Shown here: piece after piece, positions 36,701 to 48,800 of the stretch
Numbering within the stretch: the first letter of the stretch is position 1
Layout: each line of letters begins with the position of its first letter
The notes under the pieces: generated by a model
Database searches by the model: none
The model's input: only the letters and a program-made list of their open reading frames with translations
Told to the model about the DNA's origin: nothing
Position numbers and translations under genes: made by a program
NCBI GenBank assembly: GCA_022113835.1
Contig: JAILWY010000019.1
Coordinates: 7,526,001-7,590,000, forward strand
DNA length: 64,000 nucleotides
Origin: Atopsyche davidsoni
Lineage: Eukaryota; Arthropoda; Insecta; Trichoptera; Hydrobiosidae
Direction: 5' to 3'

Positions 36701-36836
36701 CATATCAAGTGATAATATATGTCCACCAACAATAATTTATAATTTTAATAATATACTGTAAGCAGAATTATACTAGTAATAATAATAATAAAAATGAAAA
36801 TATTGACAAACTAACCTGAATTGTAGCGGTAGTCAT
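30748..36836 (-). CDS. Sec15: Sec15, exocyst complex component 6
   Basis: Subunit of the octameric exocyst that tethers secretory vesicles to the plasma membrane; Sec15 binds Rab11/Sec4-type GTPases through its C-terminal helical domain. Exons: 36836-36816, 36670-36524, 36385-36280, 34780-34642, 34390-34134, 33922-33793, 33068-32778, 32659-32524, 32420-32335, 32253-31947, 31705-31591, 31512-31215, 30994-30748. All phases close, giving 759 residues, typical for insect Sec15. Matches to EXOC6: HDKEIERMCNFYYQGF, VEKMAVCLPLMLTYAKLK, YYAALKTLEQLEHV, LDLVDFSPLYRCLHIHTVLG, QQARLVL, QVKEFIHACLKFS, ISMGALHQINLDVIQCEQFA, MSWDWASYLHDVG and SERDRKKLLDTVLKQLRQL. Exon 1 encodes only seven residues. It appears intact. 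Introns hold a piggyBac remnant, a transposase fragment and a family A piece. Confidence 0.96.
33170..33342 (+). pseudogene. C-terminal fragment of a Tc1/mariner-superfamily (IS630-like) transposase
   Basis: An open frame reads NPMNLTELKQNIRSEM, then MCQRVISNLRSRLEDC and QQRNGHHLDSIIFSK before a stop at about 33342. The pattern (basic helix, CQ/C-R-x-NGxHxxxxxF) is the tail of many arthropod transposon proteins. About 100 bp downstream is TGTTTGGACACCCTGTA, like the terminal repeats of such elements. It sits in Sec15 intron 6 in antisense orientation. Confidence 0.65.
34455..34490. mobile_element. family A terminal fragment
   Basis: CCAAGTACTTGGCAGAATTC matches the family A terminal segment with few changes. 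No core follows. It lies in a Sec15 intron. Confidence 0.55.
35599..36035 (+). mobile_element. internally deleted piggyBac-like element flanked by TTAA
   Basis: TTAA occurs at 35595-35598 and 36036-36039, the piggyBac target-site duplication. The ends are inverted: CACACTAATGCGGG on the left and, on the complement, CACACTTTAAGCGGG on the right. The interior holds an open stretch with TLSSDSEQNDNEE, IEQFLGQSGVVVMPSNPQ and VYEVVQLFIGNDLFDYM. This is the acidic N-terminus and the start of the DDE_Tnp_1_7 (piggyBac) domain, then a stop near 35964. The catalytic core is gone, so it is a 437-bp non-autonomous derivative. It lies in Sec15 intron 3. Confidence 0.88.
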
Positions 36837-38880
36837 TGTAATATTAAAATCGTATGTTACACAACAAATAACCATTCAAGTACCGTCTGACTTCCAATAA
36901 ATTTAATATCTGTAAAAATTTAAAGCACGTTTGAACAATGAAAATATAATAACGAGCCTCAATATCTTTAATTGTGATGATATCTATTATCTTACCAAAC
37001 GCTCAAGATTTCGATAATATTGACAATGCGACTGACACTGCCTACCGAGGTGCTAACTGCTGACCCTGCTGCTGACACCAACCGACACCACAGACAATCC
37101 TACAGTATTTGTCTATGGTCAAAGTTGCCAGTACGCCAAGCGCAGTGCTGCCAGCTATAAATATGTATGTTTTTAATTTATCATACATTATAATTAAAAA
37201 AATATTTACGGTAAACATGTTTTAAATATTTAAATGTTCATTGTAAATACAATAGCATTTAAAACGTTGAAACCTTTTTTAAAACTCTGGCTTCTGATTT
37301 GACAAAAAATTTCGCACGAAGAATTTGACCAATGGGAGAAATTAGATTAAACTAAAACAATATACTTTTTTTTTGAATTTGGAAAGGATATTTTGGGCAT
37401 GTATTATATATTTATAATTGATATTAAAATCTAGAGGTTACTGTTATTTAGAAATAAAGTATAGAAAAACCAAATAACCGTACGACAAAGTGAAAACTTT
37501 TATGGTATATTTATTACTTGCTATGTAGTTATGTATAAAATAATAATGACTTGCAGCTCATAGTTACATTGAAGCATTTCATACCCAAAATACTTTGTTT
37601 TTATATAATCCCAAAAAAACAATTATTTTATACGTATTATTAGACAATTGGTATTCCAAATGAGGAGCTTACCAATTGGGTCGCAAGTTTAAGTGAAACA
37701 GGCAAAGTAATAACCTGCTCTTCAATTAATTTCGAGACGGCATATCGCAACTTTAGAAGTTTCCAATTCTTCGAATTTGTAAAATAAAATTTCACGACCT
37801 AAAAACCTCTGCTAAATTTAAATTGTGTGATGATTATTTGAAATACGTATTTATTTGTATAATGAGTTTTACTTGTATAATAACCCCTTTAATTGAAATC
37901 AAGACTGATGGCGAAAGCCCTTCAAAGAATCACAGTCTGTGTTTTATCATCGAGCATCCGGATTTCGTCTATTTATCTAGTCTTTGGGCGCCGTTTGACC
38001 TCTTCACGCTGCGATGATACCATTCGATGATTCCACACGCGGTCCTTGGTGTTGACCACAAGCTTTACTGTAGCTCACATCATTTTTTCTACAAGCTCTA
38101 GATCACCAGGCTATTGGTTTTAGATCTGACTCATTACAATGTATAGTAAATAATTTAGTATCCTATTTGGGATGTGGGTCTCATGTTATGACACCAACTT
38201 TTATCACAAATCACTGATTTACATTACATTACACTGATGAACATTTACTTAATCACCAAGTTTTTTTGAATTTTAAACGTAATTTTAAACAAACTCATTT
38301 CGACAAGGGAGAGGAGAATATAAACCATACACAGAAAAATAATGATTTAACAAAATAATAATTTAGTAAAAAAATCAATATATTTAAAATATTTATCTTA
38401 TAAAAAACAATACTATTCACAATATACATGTTGAATAAGAAATATTCACCAGTAGTCAATATTTTTGACGGAAAGTACTTGGTAGAATTCCATTTTAATA
38501 TTTTTAATAAAATACTTGAGTGATTTTTCCACATGTTTTTATTGGTGACCGGTTTCGCCAACCTTTCACGTTGGCATTATCAAACTGAGCCAAGTATTTT
38601 ATTTGAAATATTTCAATATTCATCACTGAATTTAGAAGTAAGCAACTAGCGCGCTCTCGGGAGGGCTTCGGATCTGCGGCTGTCGGGAGGTCAGTAGTTC
38701 CAGTAGTCCCAGTTTTTACATCTGGAAATGATGATGAAGGGAAGTACGAGCGTGTTGGTTACAGCTCCAGCGTGTGTATCTCTCGATTTTGAAATGGTTA
38801 AAATACAGATTTCGTGAGCTTTATGCCAACAGCATTTGTTGCAATTGCAGTTGAGATGGTCGGTGTAGATTCTCAATGAA
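36837..38880. other. 2 kb between Sec15 and the EGF-like gene
   Basis: Sec15 5' UTR and promoter region (a GC-richer patch near 37020-37160, with short CTGACAC/CTGCTG repeats). AT-rich DNA follows without supported genes, then a family A copy (38452-38625), then a GC-rich patch (38645-38710) that probably belongs to the promoter of the plus-strand EGF-like gene. Confidence 0.5.
38452..38625. mobile_element. family A foldback element, short form
   Basis: GTCAATATTTTTGACGGAAA, GTACTTGGTAGAATTCCATT, GTGACCGGTTTCGCCAACCT, GTTGGCATTATCAAACTGAG, then a short worn right arm (AAGTATTTTATTTGAAATAT). Confidence 0.8.
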
Positions 38881-39059
38881 ACGCATTTGTGCATCGCCCG
38901 GCGTGCGTAATTGAGTCCTCTGCGCGGAAAGGGCCTCTCGGGCACAGCTTCGATTCAGAGGCCATTCACATCGCACGGGCAGTGTACTGGATAACTCGAC
39001 ACAATGCATCGCCGGCTTATCAGTCGGTGTCGGAGAGTGGTCCGGGCAGCATATCCAAG

Positions 39060-42000
39060 ATGCCGCGTTCTGTGGAGTGTGCTCTCTTTATTTGCGCGCT
39101 GGCTGCATTGCTAGGTGAGCGTTCTTAGCTACTACCAAAAATATTTATTTAATTGAAATTTGTAAAAAATAAACTGTATTTTTTCAAATATATATATATA
39201 TTACAATAATTACTCATCATGCTATGCGTAAATTTAATTTTATGCATAAAATGTTTGCTTGTGAATTGTTTGCTTAAAAATCCCTTGTCCCTTGTTTGAG
39301 CGCGATTTTCGCCTGAGTATAATTAATTTTACATATCGCTGTGTAACTACCGACCTGCAAATCGGTGCGAGTGTGCTGTCAAGTACGCAGAAAAATATTT
39401 ATTTTTCTTAAATGAAATATAGATACATACGTATTATTGTTTGGCTTGCTTGAAGCATGGCGTCTGCAGGAAGCGATAAGAGCACAAAACATTCATCCAA
39501 ATGCTAACGGAAGACCGCACTATCGAGAACGTTCAAAAGTTCATGGCCTTATCGACTCTCTCGCTAGATGAACTCTTTGATAGTGATCGCCGGCGCGGGC
39601 GGCGTGGGCTGGCCGGCGCTCGCACCGAGGCTTTGTTGGGTCCCGAGATCGGTCGCCACACGTGCAATTGGATATTAAATTGTTTAGGAGCAGTTTTACA
39701 CTTACTACGAAAAATGATTTTACGGATTGAACTTTTTGCGTGCTATAAATAAATGTTTACTAAAGAATAAACTACAATTTACGTTGGATAATTCAAAGTT
39801 ATTACAAATACATACTAATTTGTACTATTTAGTTTATCAAATACAAAATGTATATTTTATAAAAATTAATTTATTCATATCAAAGTTTAAAACTGAAAAG
39901 AAAAATATTTTTTGTTTGTTGTTAAATAAACTTAACAATATACCCGAAAAAATACATTGAGACTGCATCATTTTGATATTTCATTGAAAAGGGGAAAATA
40001 ACTAGCATTTGCCAATAAGCTCGGCGAAGAAGCAGCTCGTGCCGGCGGGCGCTCGGGGAGCTCCTTCTTGATATTCTTTATATATGCCAACGAAAGAAGT
40101 TGGCGAAAATAGTCGCAGTAAAAACAAGAACCAAAATCCATTTCACCTATATATTAATAAACAGACATTTTTCTAGGACTATTATATTTTAACATCTTTG
40201 ACCTTTGCAGATTTGTTTAATATTTTTTGCGACTTTGTTGATTGACGGATGATCGTTAATAAATACTCGTCCCGTGTATTATATAATTTAAATAAACGTG
40301 GTTTTGTAAATAATAAGACGATCACCCAAGGGGGAGAGCCTTCGCCCTGGCAACACCGCTGCGCCGCCCCCAGACTGAAAAATCGTTATCTTGCTCCACT
40401 GGCGGCAGTAGCGGCTACTGGACTGAGGCGTCCGGACCGTTTTACTTTGTTACTCTGTTAGCGCCTCAGCTTATTTAAGGGTAATTAATTTAAACACCCT
40501 AGGTCTACGTACCTAGATTGCACATACGCCAACAATTAATAAATTTACCTACAGTGACTGAAAGGATCTGCGATACCTAAGAGTGTGGATTCAAGTCCCA
40601 CCCCATGTCTCATAAAAATGTTACAAGATTTTTCTTGTTGTGCTACGTGTATATTTTTTTTCTCCTGTTGCCTCCTCAAAGGGGGTAGGTGGCCTTTTCA
40701 TCTAACATATTTCTACCCTACCTGCATGTGATTACTTTTAACATGTTCTAAGAAAGCTATAGATGTTAAAAACCAAATTTCAACCATTAGTTAAATTTGT
40801 TAAAAGTATCTACAATTTTTTACAACAATATATATAAATATATATTTTACTCTGTTAAAATGATAAATTATCTTCAGGTCAAAAGGAAGGAAAGCTCTTT
40901 GAAATAAAAACCATCTCCAAGCATCAAACTGGATACAGCTGCAATCACCTCTGAGCGCTTCTTCGCAACTGCCTATCTGCCAGAGAGCTCCTCGTTCTTT
41001 GATTATCGACACTGTTACATATAAAAATGAAACCTGTTTTATATAAAGTAATTTGTGTAAATCAAATCTACTTGGAGAAAATTGCGCGGGACTGTATAAA
41101 ATATGAATTTTCATAAAAATAAACACTGTAAATTTTATTATGAGAAAAATGTTCATAAAAAAATTACAAAATCATCACATTTGCTGCGCATCTTGATAAT
41201 GGCATTTTGTATTTCAGAGGATTTGCATTACAACTATTGATTGATATACATGTATGGTCTGCTTTATTTAAAAAAAACACTGTATTGTACAACTCATGGT
41301 GTAATTGATTGTAGTCTATTAATATGGAAAATTAACATTCCCTAAACTGTCCAGAATGTGTTATAACGAATAGAAATGTAGTAATAATAATTTTATAGAC
41401 AAGAGTTTTGTGTTTTATACTTGTGTTTTGATGGATTTTATAAAAATAATGGTTTTTTGTTATTACTTCACCTTTGGGAAATATAAAAAATCTAATTGAA
41501 ATACTTGAGTTAAAGACTTTGCAGTGATTGTATCACTTACTACTGCAATTATACATTCAAAGTAGGGCGTGCATTATTGTAAGTGGCCAAGTCTGATTAA
41601 TACAACTCATCATCATCACACCAAGTTCTCCAAATTTAATTGCAAATGACATTAGTACCACGTGCTGATATTTTTCTTTATTTTTATTTCAGGATTACTG
41701 TGGGCTTGCGATTTAGATCAAGCCCACAATGGCTGTAAGATCCAGTCAGGGATATGCTCCTGTGGGTTCGGATGCAAATCAGAATTTAGATATAGTACAA
41801 GTCGAGAATGCAGAAATGCCTTAAAAGGTCCACAATACTCATATGTCAAACCAAATAATAAATACAGTAGTACCCCGCTTTACGCGAGGGATACATTCCG
41901 GAAAAAATCGCGTTAAGTTAAATTCACGTATATCGGGGTTTACGATTAAACATACATACATACTCAAAACTTAATACAAAAAAATACTAATCATTTGAAT

Positions 42001-43013
42001 CAATCACTTTATGCAGCATTAGATGTTATTTTTACTGAAAAATACATCTATTGTCTTTTGGGTAGCGTTTCTTTTACGTTCATAACACCCAATGCTGTTT
42101 TTGATAGTTTAGACGCACATGTTCATACACATTCTCAAATAAGAAATTCGCGTAATGCGAGGCATTTTTACGCGAAATTTGAAATTCGCGTTATAGTGAA
42201 ACCGCGCATAACGGAGTATTACTGTATTTCCTATTAAAATAACTGCAAAAAGAGAGGAAAATATGTAAATCTGCTGCTGCCCATGTTTTACCTTTGTTGT
42301 GTTCAAATATATACCATTTTTTTCAAATGCAAAAACATTTCATCCTAAAAAATAATGATTTTCTATATGTACTTATTTTAAAACCAATGCAAATTTTAAA
42401 AAAAACTTCAAATAACATAACATGTTTCTTAGTGAGATTTTTATGCCAATTCCGCATCTTCTACTATGCACAGAGCTACGTGCTCAATTTAATTATGAAT
42501 AAAAATTTTAACAGCACAATTACAGATTTGAATTGCATTTCAATTAATTTTTTTTATTATTTTAAAATAGTTGTATTTCTAGTTAACATTAGTATTAGCA
42601 GACAAAAGAAGGGTTTCAAGTTTTACATTGATTCTTAAATTTGCATTTTGTCGATGTTGACAATTGCCCTTATATATTTGGCGGAATTGAAGAAAACTAT
42701 GTTCATATATTTATATGCCGAGTACCGTCTCACCTGAATAACTTTCAACAGAAAGAGGCAACAACATATGCTCGAGAATGCCTTGCTTGAACAAGGGAAC
42801 GTGTATCCAAATTTCGCAAGAGCCAGGATTTAAATGCAGATGCGAGAGTACTGGATTTTACGGGAGCAGGTGTGACAAGGGTGGGTACATGAAGAAATGC
42901 AGGTGCAGCTCAGGACAGCTCAACCAGATACTTACTCTTTTCTTTCTTCATTTTCAGCTTGTCCAAGCGCCACAAATGATGGAGTATTTCCTTATGAATG
43001 TGTAGTAATTTGA
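39060..43013 (+). CDS. secreted Cys-rich protein with one EGF-like domain
   Basis: Exons: 39060-39114, 41693-41827, 42752-42880, 42958-43013; phases close to 124 residues. Residues 1-22 are a signal peptide (CALFICALAALLGLLWA). Then comes a Cys-rich module with CKIQSGICSCGFGCKSEFRY and SRECRNALK, whose spacing recalls the N-terminal part of IGFBP-type domains. An EGF-like domain follows (CSRMPCLNKGTCIQIS, PGFKCRCESTGFYGSRC), then a short tail ending VFPYECVVI. The protein is probably extracellular and disulphide-bonded, with no membrane anchor seen. I do not recognise the gene. The weakest splice site is the donor after exon 2 (GTCCAC), but the junction gives a continuous frame. An upstream in-frame ATG at 38889 would bury the signal peptide, so the start at 39060 is preferred. 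Confidence 0.82.
39470..40470. other. GC-rich islands in intron 1 of the EGF-like gene
   Basis: Three compact GC-rich stretches (39580-39665, 40020-40070, 40325-40450) stand out. The first lies in an ORF at 39501-39752 starting MLTEDRTIENVQKFMALSTL and turning Arg/Gly-rich. Products and splice structure are not recognisable. Between them (about 40075-40135) is GCCAACGAAAGAAGTTGGCG, a worn family A core. Confidence 0.4.
40545..40740 (+). repeat. tRNA-derived SINE candidate followed by a B2 repeat
   Basis: 40545-40628 has the B-box-like GGATTCAAGTCCCACC and TCTCATAAAAATG tail shared with 24570-24672. 40655-40740 (TCTCCTGTTGCCTCCTCAAA, GGTGGCCTTTTCATCTAACA) resembles family B2. Confidence 0.45.
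41865..42224. mobile_element. Tigger/pogo-like MITE
   Basis: Bounded by TA on both sides. The left end is CAGTAGTACCCCGCTTTACG and the right end, on the complement, is CAGTAATACTCCGTTATGCG; the CAGTA start and TA duplication are typical of Tigger/pogo elements. Inner parts repeat motifs such as TTACGCG and AATTCGCG in both orientations. It is 360 bp long and non-coding. It begins only 37 bp after the inferred donor of exon 2 of the EGF-like gene. Confidence 0.85.
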
Positions 43014-43960
43014 GGACTACATGGAGCACGAGTACATATGCATAGTTGTTCTTTGTAATAAATGACAAGTGGCATGTATAAAAATAAAAACACAGTACCT
43101 AAGTCTCATCCGATTCTGGTTTATTGAAACATTTTCAAATTTAGAATTACACTTCAGTACACTAGACGGAACTTATGAATATGTTGAATTATCATGTATT
43201 GCGTAACCGCATCGCAGACAGTACTCACAGCAATTTACCATCGCGTACAAACAATAAAAGGAAACTTTTGGCAACATTGAGTTACCAAATATCTGGCACA
43301 TTATATAACATTTGGTTTAACAACTAACGATATTTAGAGCTTCTCAGGAATAGTTGGTATTCATGGTACGAAACACAAAATAAATAAAGTGATCGAGTAA
43401 CAAAACAATATAAACAAGCGAGTGGACACAGTGAGATTATTTATTGAAAATTAATATTTTACAAGAATTATATGTACGAGTAGTGAAATAACCCAGATTA
43501 CATGCATCTTGCCTTACTAGCGAGGAGAGGGAATGACCAGATATGAGCTCCTTCTGTAACCTTATTCTATTGACTATGAACGGTATATACTAACTGGCTG
43601 TGACTACATCTATATCTTCAGAGACGTTTGAAAGCTACTTTGATCGGACAACAATGATAACATTTATCTTGGAACACAAATTAAAAAAAAACACTAACAT
43701 TACATACATAACCCATCCCATCCAAATAAATATCTGTAGAATTTGATTTTTCATTATTAATTGATTGCACATAAAGTTGATAACATAATATTTATTTTTT
43801 GGTTTTCTTCGCAAACTCCAAAATAACAAATAAATAAGATAATTAATATTATAAATTTGGCAATAAAAAAACTCTAAAGACAAATATAATGTATTCAAGC
43901 AGCATCTTCAATTGATGGCAACAGTAATTGTAAATAAACAAACTTTATTGAGTAAAAAAT

Positions 43961-44058
43961 AATATATATAGGCGGAGCCACATTTCATCAGGTAAAATAA
44001 AATAAAAATAATATATATAGGCGGAGCCACATTTCATCATGTAAAATAAAATACAAAT
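43961..44058. repeat. two tandem copies of a 49-bp unit
   Basis: AGGCGGAGCCACATTTCATC occurs at about 43970 and again 49 bp later, each followed by a GTAAAATAAAATA tail. Confidence 0.9.
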
Positions 44059-44509
44059 ATTGGAAGTTTTTAAAGGACTTAAAACTATAAAGAAATTATA
44101 CAAATCTGTTAAAAGTTAAGAAATAAATTCCACAATATTGGTCTCGTCAATCCTAACTATCACAGAACACACAATGTACTTGTTAATACAGGTCTGAAGC
44201 CGACGTGTGCATGCCATACGAGTAACAATGATCCATACCAACTGAGAATATATTCGTGAAGCGTGCAGCTCACGGAAGCAATTGCAATAAATTTTACAAA
44301 ACAAATAATGAACATAACTTATTCCGTATAAAATGTGTTTTGACAAACTCATTTCAGTTATTTTAGATAAATCCAAAATATTTACTTCAATATTATATAA
44401 ACAAAAAAGGACACAATATTAATTTATAATAAGCAAAGAATATTTACAAAAAATAATAATAAACACTTTCAAACGAGCACAAAAAATTCATCAATAATAA
44501 ATGACCTCA

Positions 44510-44655
44510 TGCATTTCGAGCTGCTTGTGGTCAGTCGATCGAGTGGAGCTGGCGCCGCGCTCGAGTGCACAGCGCTCAGTGCGTGGCACTGGGAGCTCGA
44601 ATGCTGGGGTAAGGTACTGCTCTGCCTATATAAAGCTACAACTGTTTCATTCCAA
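44510..44655 (+). promoter_or_regulatory. GC-rich island ending in a TATA-like motif
   Basis: About 110 bp of GC-rich DNA (GCGCCGCGCTCGAGTGCACA) followed by TATATAAAG (44627-44635) and TTTCATTCC, an initiator-like site. No ORF follows on the plus strand. The TATA-initiator spacing is shorter than normal. It could be a promoter of an unannotated transcript or part of the Unr 3' UTR. Confidence 0.25.
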
Positions 44656-45801
44656 AACTAATTTATGTACACTACAGTAATGCATTATAAATATGCGCAT
44701 TATTCCTTATTAAACAGACACCCAGAGATTACGTCTACGTAAAATGGTATGTATTCTGTATTGACTTTACACCGAAGATAATTTTAAGTAGTATGTATAT
44801 ATGGTTAATATAAAAGTGAACAATCTCAATTTTTGATTGAATGGTTCTGCCAATTCTGGAGATTCTAACACCGTAAGTAATTGATTTGGCAGGGTACCAA
44901 ACAAGAAGTAAAAATGTAAACGTTAGTCCAAGTAAAGTTGAATCATGTTCTTATACGAGTTAAGGATGCTGGTTTGTTGCCTTCTTCATGCATTGAAGTA
45001 CCAGTAAATAAGTTTGAGTAGCCGCCGAGGCACATAAATTGTTGCGAGTACTTACAGCAGTATTAAATAAATAAGTTTTCTACTTTGGTTACACGGTATA
45101 CAAGTTTAAATCAATATTAATCATATATTATGCAATCTTGAGATCAATTAAGATGTTTTAGTTACAAAATGCATTTTACTTTTTAAACCAAAATATTGAA
45201 ATACGATTCCAAACTCCTGATATAAAATGATGCATTTTATATTTAAATATTGATATTCATATAGGTGAACATATGTAGTTCCAAGAGGTTATATGGGGAT
45301 AAGTAAATATTATATTCTATAGATATTTAGACACTGATAAATAGCATAGTCGTTAAGTAGAAACTTCAAAACTTTTTTAAATAAATATGTTATCTAAAAA
45401 AATAAAAATATTGACTTAGTAGAAGTGATCTGATATAAATTACACGCATAATTAGTCAAATTTAAATCATATTGTCTATATAATGACAAACATTAATGAC
45501 AGAATTTCATTCTTACAGATTACATGAATATTGTATGATGTTACAAATAAACCTTATCTTTAGTAATTTGTGTCATTCAAGTTACTTGTTGAATGAAAAA
45601 AAAATCTATTTAAGAAAAACAAATAATATGTATGCACGACGTCAAAGTTACACAGGGCTATGTTATTGAAAATATTAAATTTTCGGTAATAATTATCAGA
45701 AAACTAAAAATGTTGGATGCTCCCGTCAGATCCACTTAGTGGGCAGGTGTCTCTGCAAACAGACATACATTTAACTCACTCCGCTGTCCATGAAGTATAT
45801 C

Positions 45802-48800
45802 TTAATTAACACAAACAGAGCGGACCAAATTCGCACCTGGGTTAAATGGCTTTCGTGGTAGAAATCCTTTTGTACCATCGGGACCCCTTGGTTTACGAAT
45901 AACAATCAGACGTGGACCAGAATGTTCATCTAGAGAAGCAGTTCGCAGGCGGCTAATGAGGCGCTCGGGTCTTGCAGTAGGACAAGTTTCACTGAAAAAT
46001 AAAAAGTATCAAATATACTATACAATAAAGTTAGCAAATTATAATATATTTAATGCGCAAAGATATGGTGGTAAGTACATTTTGGTGACGTTGCAGGCGG
46101 TGGTCTTCCCGTTGCGCTGGTTTGTAACGGTTATGAACTCAACAGTGTCCCCAGGCTGCAGGCCGATGGGGGAGCTTCCGCGAACCTCCGACATGTAGAA
46201 AATTATCTTCTTTCCCTCATCAGTCTCCGCAGACAGGAAACCGAATGTACCTACCAAACAAAATAAAAAATATTCATTACATTGGAAGACACTAAAGTAA
46301 CACGCAATCAATTTGAGTCAATTTACAAAACTTTGAATGAGAGTCAATTTACAAAACATACCTTTGATGGAGTCAATTGTTGAACGCCTCTTCTTACGAA
46401 CAGGCACAATTCCAAGTGCGCGGTTATGATTATCGAGATAAAAAGTCACAGAGTCACCGATGCGCAGTAGATCTCGTTTGCTGGCCAGGCCCATAATGTT
46501 GAACTCATAAGTCCCTCCATTTGTAGAGTCGATAAGACCTTCAACACACAAGTACAACTCACATTAGATATACATAATTGTAAACTTCCAGACAATATGT
46601 GTAAATGGAAATAGATACTAAGGTTTATACCAATATTGTGTTGCGGATCTGAGTTGTAGGGACGCAGAGCCTTGATAACTGTTCCATTGAGGTGGGGCTC
46701 ATTGGATCGCCCATGGGAGTTGTTTTTGGATCCAGAGCTACCCTGCCTTCCAAAGAAGTACTCTGCCTCCCTTTCTTGGATATCATTTCCGCCATCCAAA
46801 TTCCTAATTGAAATGAAATTAATGTAGCAAACATATGTCCTTCCTAACTATGAGTTAGGAAGAGAAAAATAAGAGAAAAATTTCACTTACAACACACTAA
46901 AACTGAGTTAGAGGGTAAAGTATACAATATAACTAAAATCAACAGTAATTTAAGAAAAGACAAAAGAATTAATGCATACTCATCAAGCACATACCCGACT
47001 TTGGTAACATTTGAAGCCAATGACTTCCCGTTGCGTTGATTTGTAATCAATGTAAAGTCAACACTGTCTCCCGGCTGCAAGGAGCTCGGGGGTCCTCGGA
47101 CATCAGACATGTAAAAAATTAGCTTTTTGCCTTCTTCTATCTCATAGGACAGAAAGCCAAAAGCGCCTGAAAAATTATAAAATCACATTTATTTTAAACA
47201 TTGAAAATATGAATTAATGAATAGAAAATTATTGATTATGTACAAATACATTAAAAATAAATATTGCATTGACAAGGACTATTGTCTGATAATATTAGAG
47301 TTGCCCATCATGTCATGGTCTTGATATTAAGTAAGTATTAAATAAGTGCCATGATGAAAAATACACACCTTTAATAGACTCGACAATGGCACGCCTCTTC
47401 TTACGAGCCGGAACAATGTTAGTAGCTCGGTGCAGTGAGTCCACTTGGAAAGATACCGCATCTCCAACGCGCAGCAACTCACGTTTGCTGGAAAGTCCCA
47501 TTATTCCATACTCAAATGTCTCCCCATTTGGTGTTTCAATAAGACCTGTAACAAACACATTACAATTAACAAATAAATGTCAACAATAAGTCAATTCTGT
47601 AGATGGAGTTACACTGTAAAGAAACGCGGGCACCTTACCAGAATATTGTTGTTGGTCAGGGTTCAAAGCCCTAAGAGCTCGCATTACATTTCCTTGAAAC
47701 AGTTGGTCAGTTGCCCTGGCTAGAGGAATGGAACCCTTGGGCAGAGCTCTCACCATTTCAGCACTGCAGCACCCACCGGATGAATTACCCTGTCTCCCAA
47801 CCAAATACTCCACATCCCTACCGAGCTCGAGCACATCGGTGCTTCCTTCGAAATTGCTAAAACAAAGATACAAAATCAGGAAGTCAAGGACTACTATAAT
47901 TCTAGGGAAAATCACAATACACCAGTGGCAATGAAGAGGGCAGGGAACAATGTTGTTACTCAAGGTCTCGAAACATATCCAGTAAATCATATCTCACAAT
48001 GATTGTTTATTGGATATCTCGTGGCACCAAATACAAGGTTTGGAACTCTGCTGCTTACGGAGCAGAGTGAGTCGCATGACATGTTATGTGGGGAACTGTA
48101 TGTATTTTTTTAAATTGCTAGTACAATGATGACAGAGTCCCAACAATGAACACAGACTATATAATCCCATACCCAAAAATTATATAAAATATAATAGGAT
48201 AATATTATCAAAATTTACACATATTCCTAAGCTTTTTAGCCAAATGGGTGAGGTTGGTGCAGTAGAGCTTGCACTGAGCACACCTAGCATCAGAATGTTT
48301 AATATATTGGTAAAATGCACCCCAACAGTCCTGATAGGCCAGACTCTTGATCTTTTATACACACACCTCACAATAAGTATATATGTGTGTATATATATAT
48401 TTATAAAATAAGCAAAACGCATTACATATATAATCAATTACAGAATCTTCATATGTAGTTAAATAATGGACATATACGCTGGCAAGGCAAATGCATCTTC
48501 AAGAGACATTTTAATAAAATAAATGATAATCTATACTGCATTCACACAAATTAATTTGTTTCTATTTAACCCTAAGGCCGTACATACTCGCAAGCAATTT
48601 TTTATCTTTAATTGTGATAAAGACTGGTTAAGGTTGATCCGCAATTAAGATGCAGGACTAGGCACTATCCTGTGAGGGATTAGTACAGAATCTCACCTTG
48701 ACTGTCAGCTTCAGCATGTTGCATGCCTTCACAGCACACCTGCTTAGTATAACAGTACCATAATGAAATCGCAACACAAAAGACACCTTATTATTGTACA

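Larger units (their letters stand above)
43014..45801. other. 2.8 kb between the EGF-like and Unr genes (convergent 3' ends)
   Basis: The AATAAA near 43058 probably ends the EGF-like transcript. The region above about 44.7 kb is likely Unr 3' UTR. In between are a 49-bp direct tandem duplication (43961-44058) and an isolated GC-rich island (44510-44640). No supported ORF. Confidence 0.5.

Noticed and set aside
41995..42306. ORFs of 80 and 65 codons in the EGF-like gene intron
   Set aside because: They lie within the Tigger-like MITE or at its right edge and have low-complexity sequence.
43961..44058. Possible CRISPR-like or satellite array
   Set aside because: Only two direct copies of 49 bp; a simple tandem duplication.
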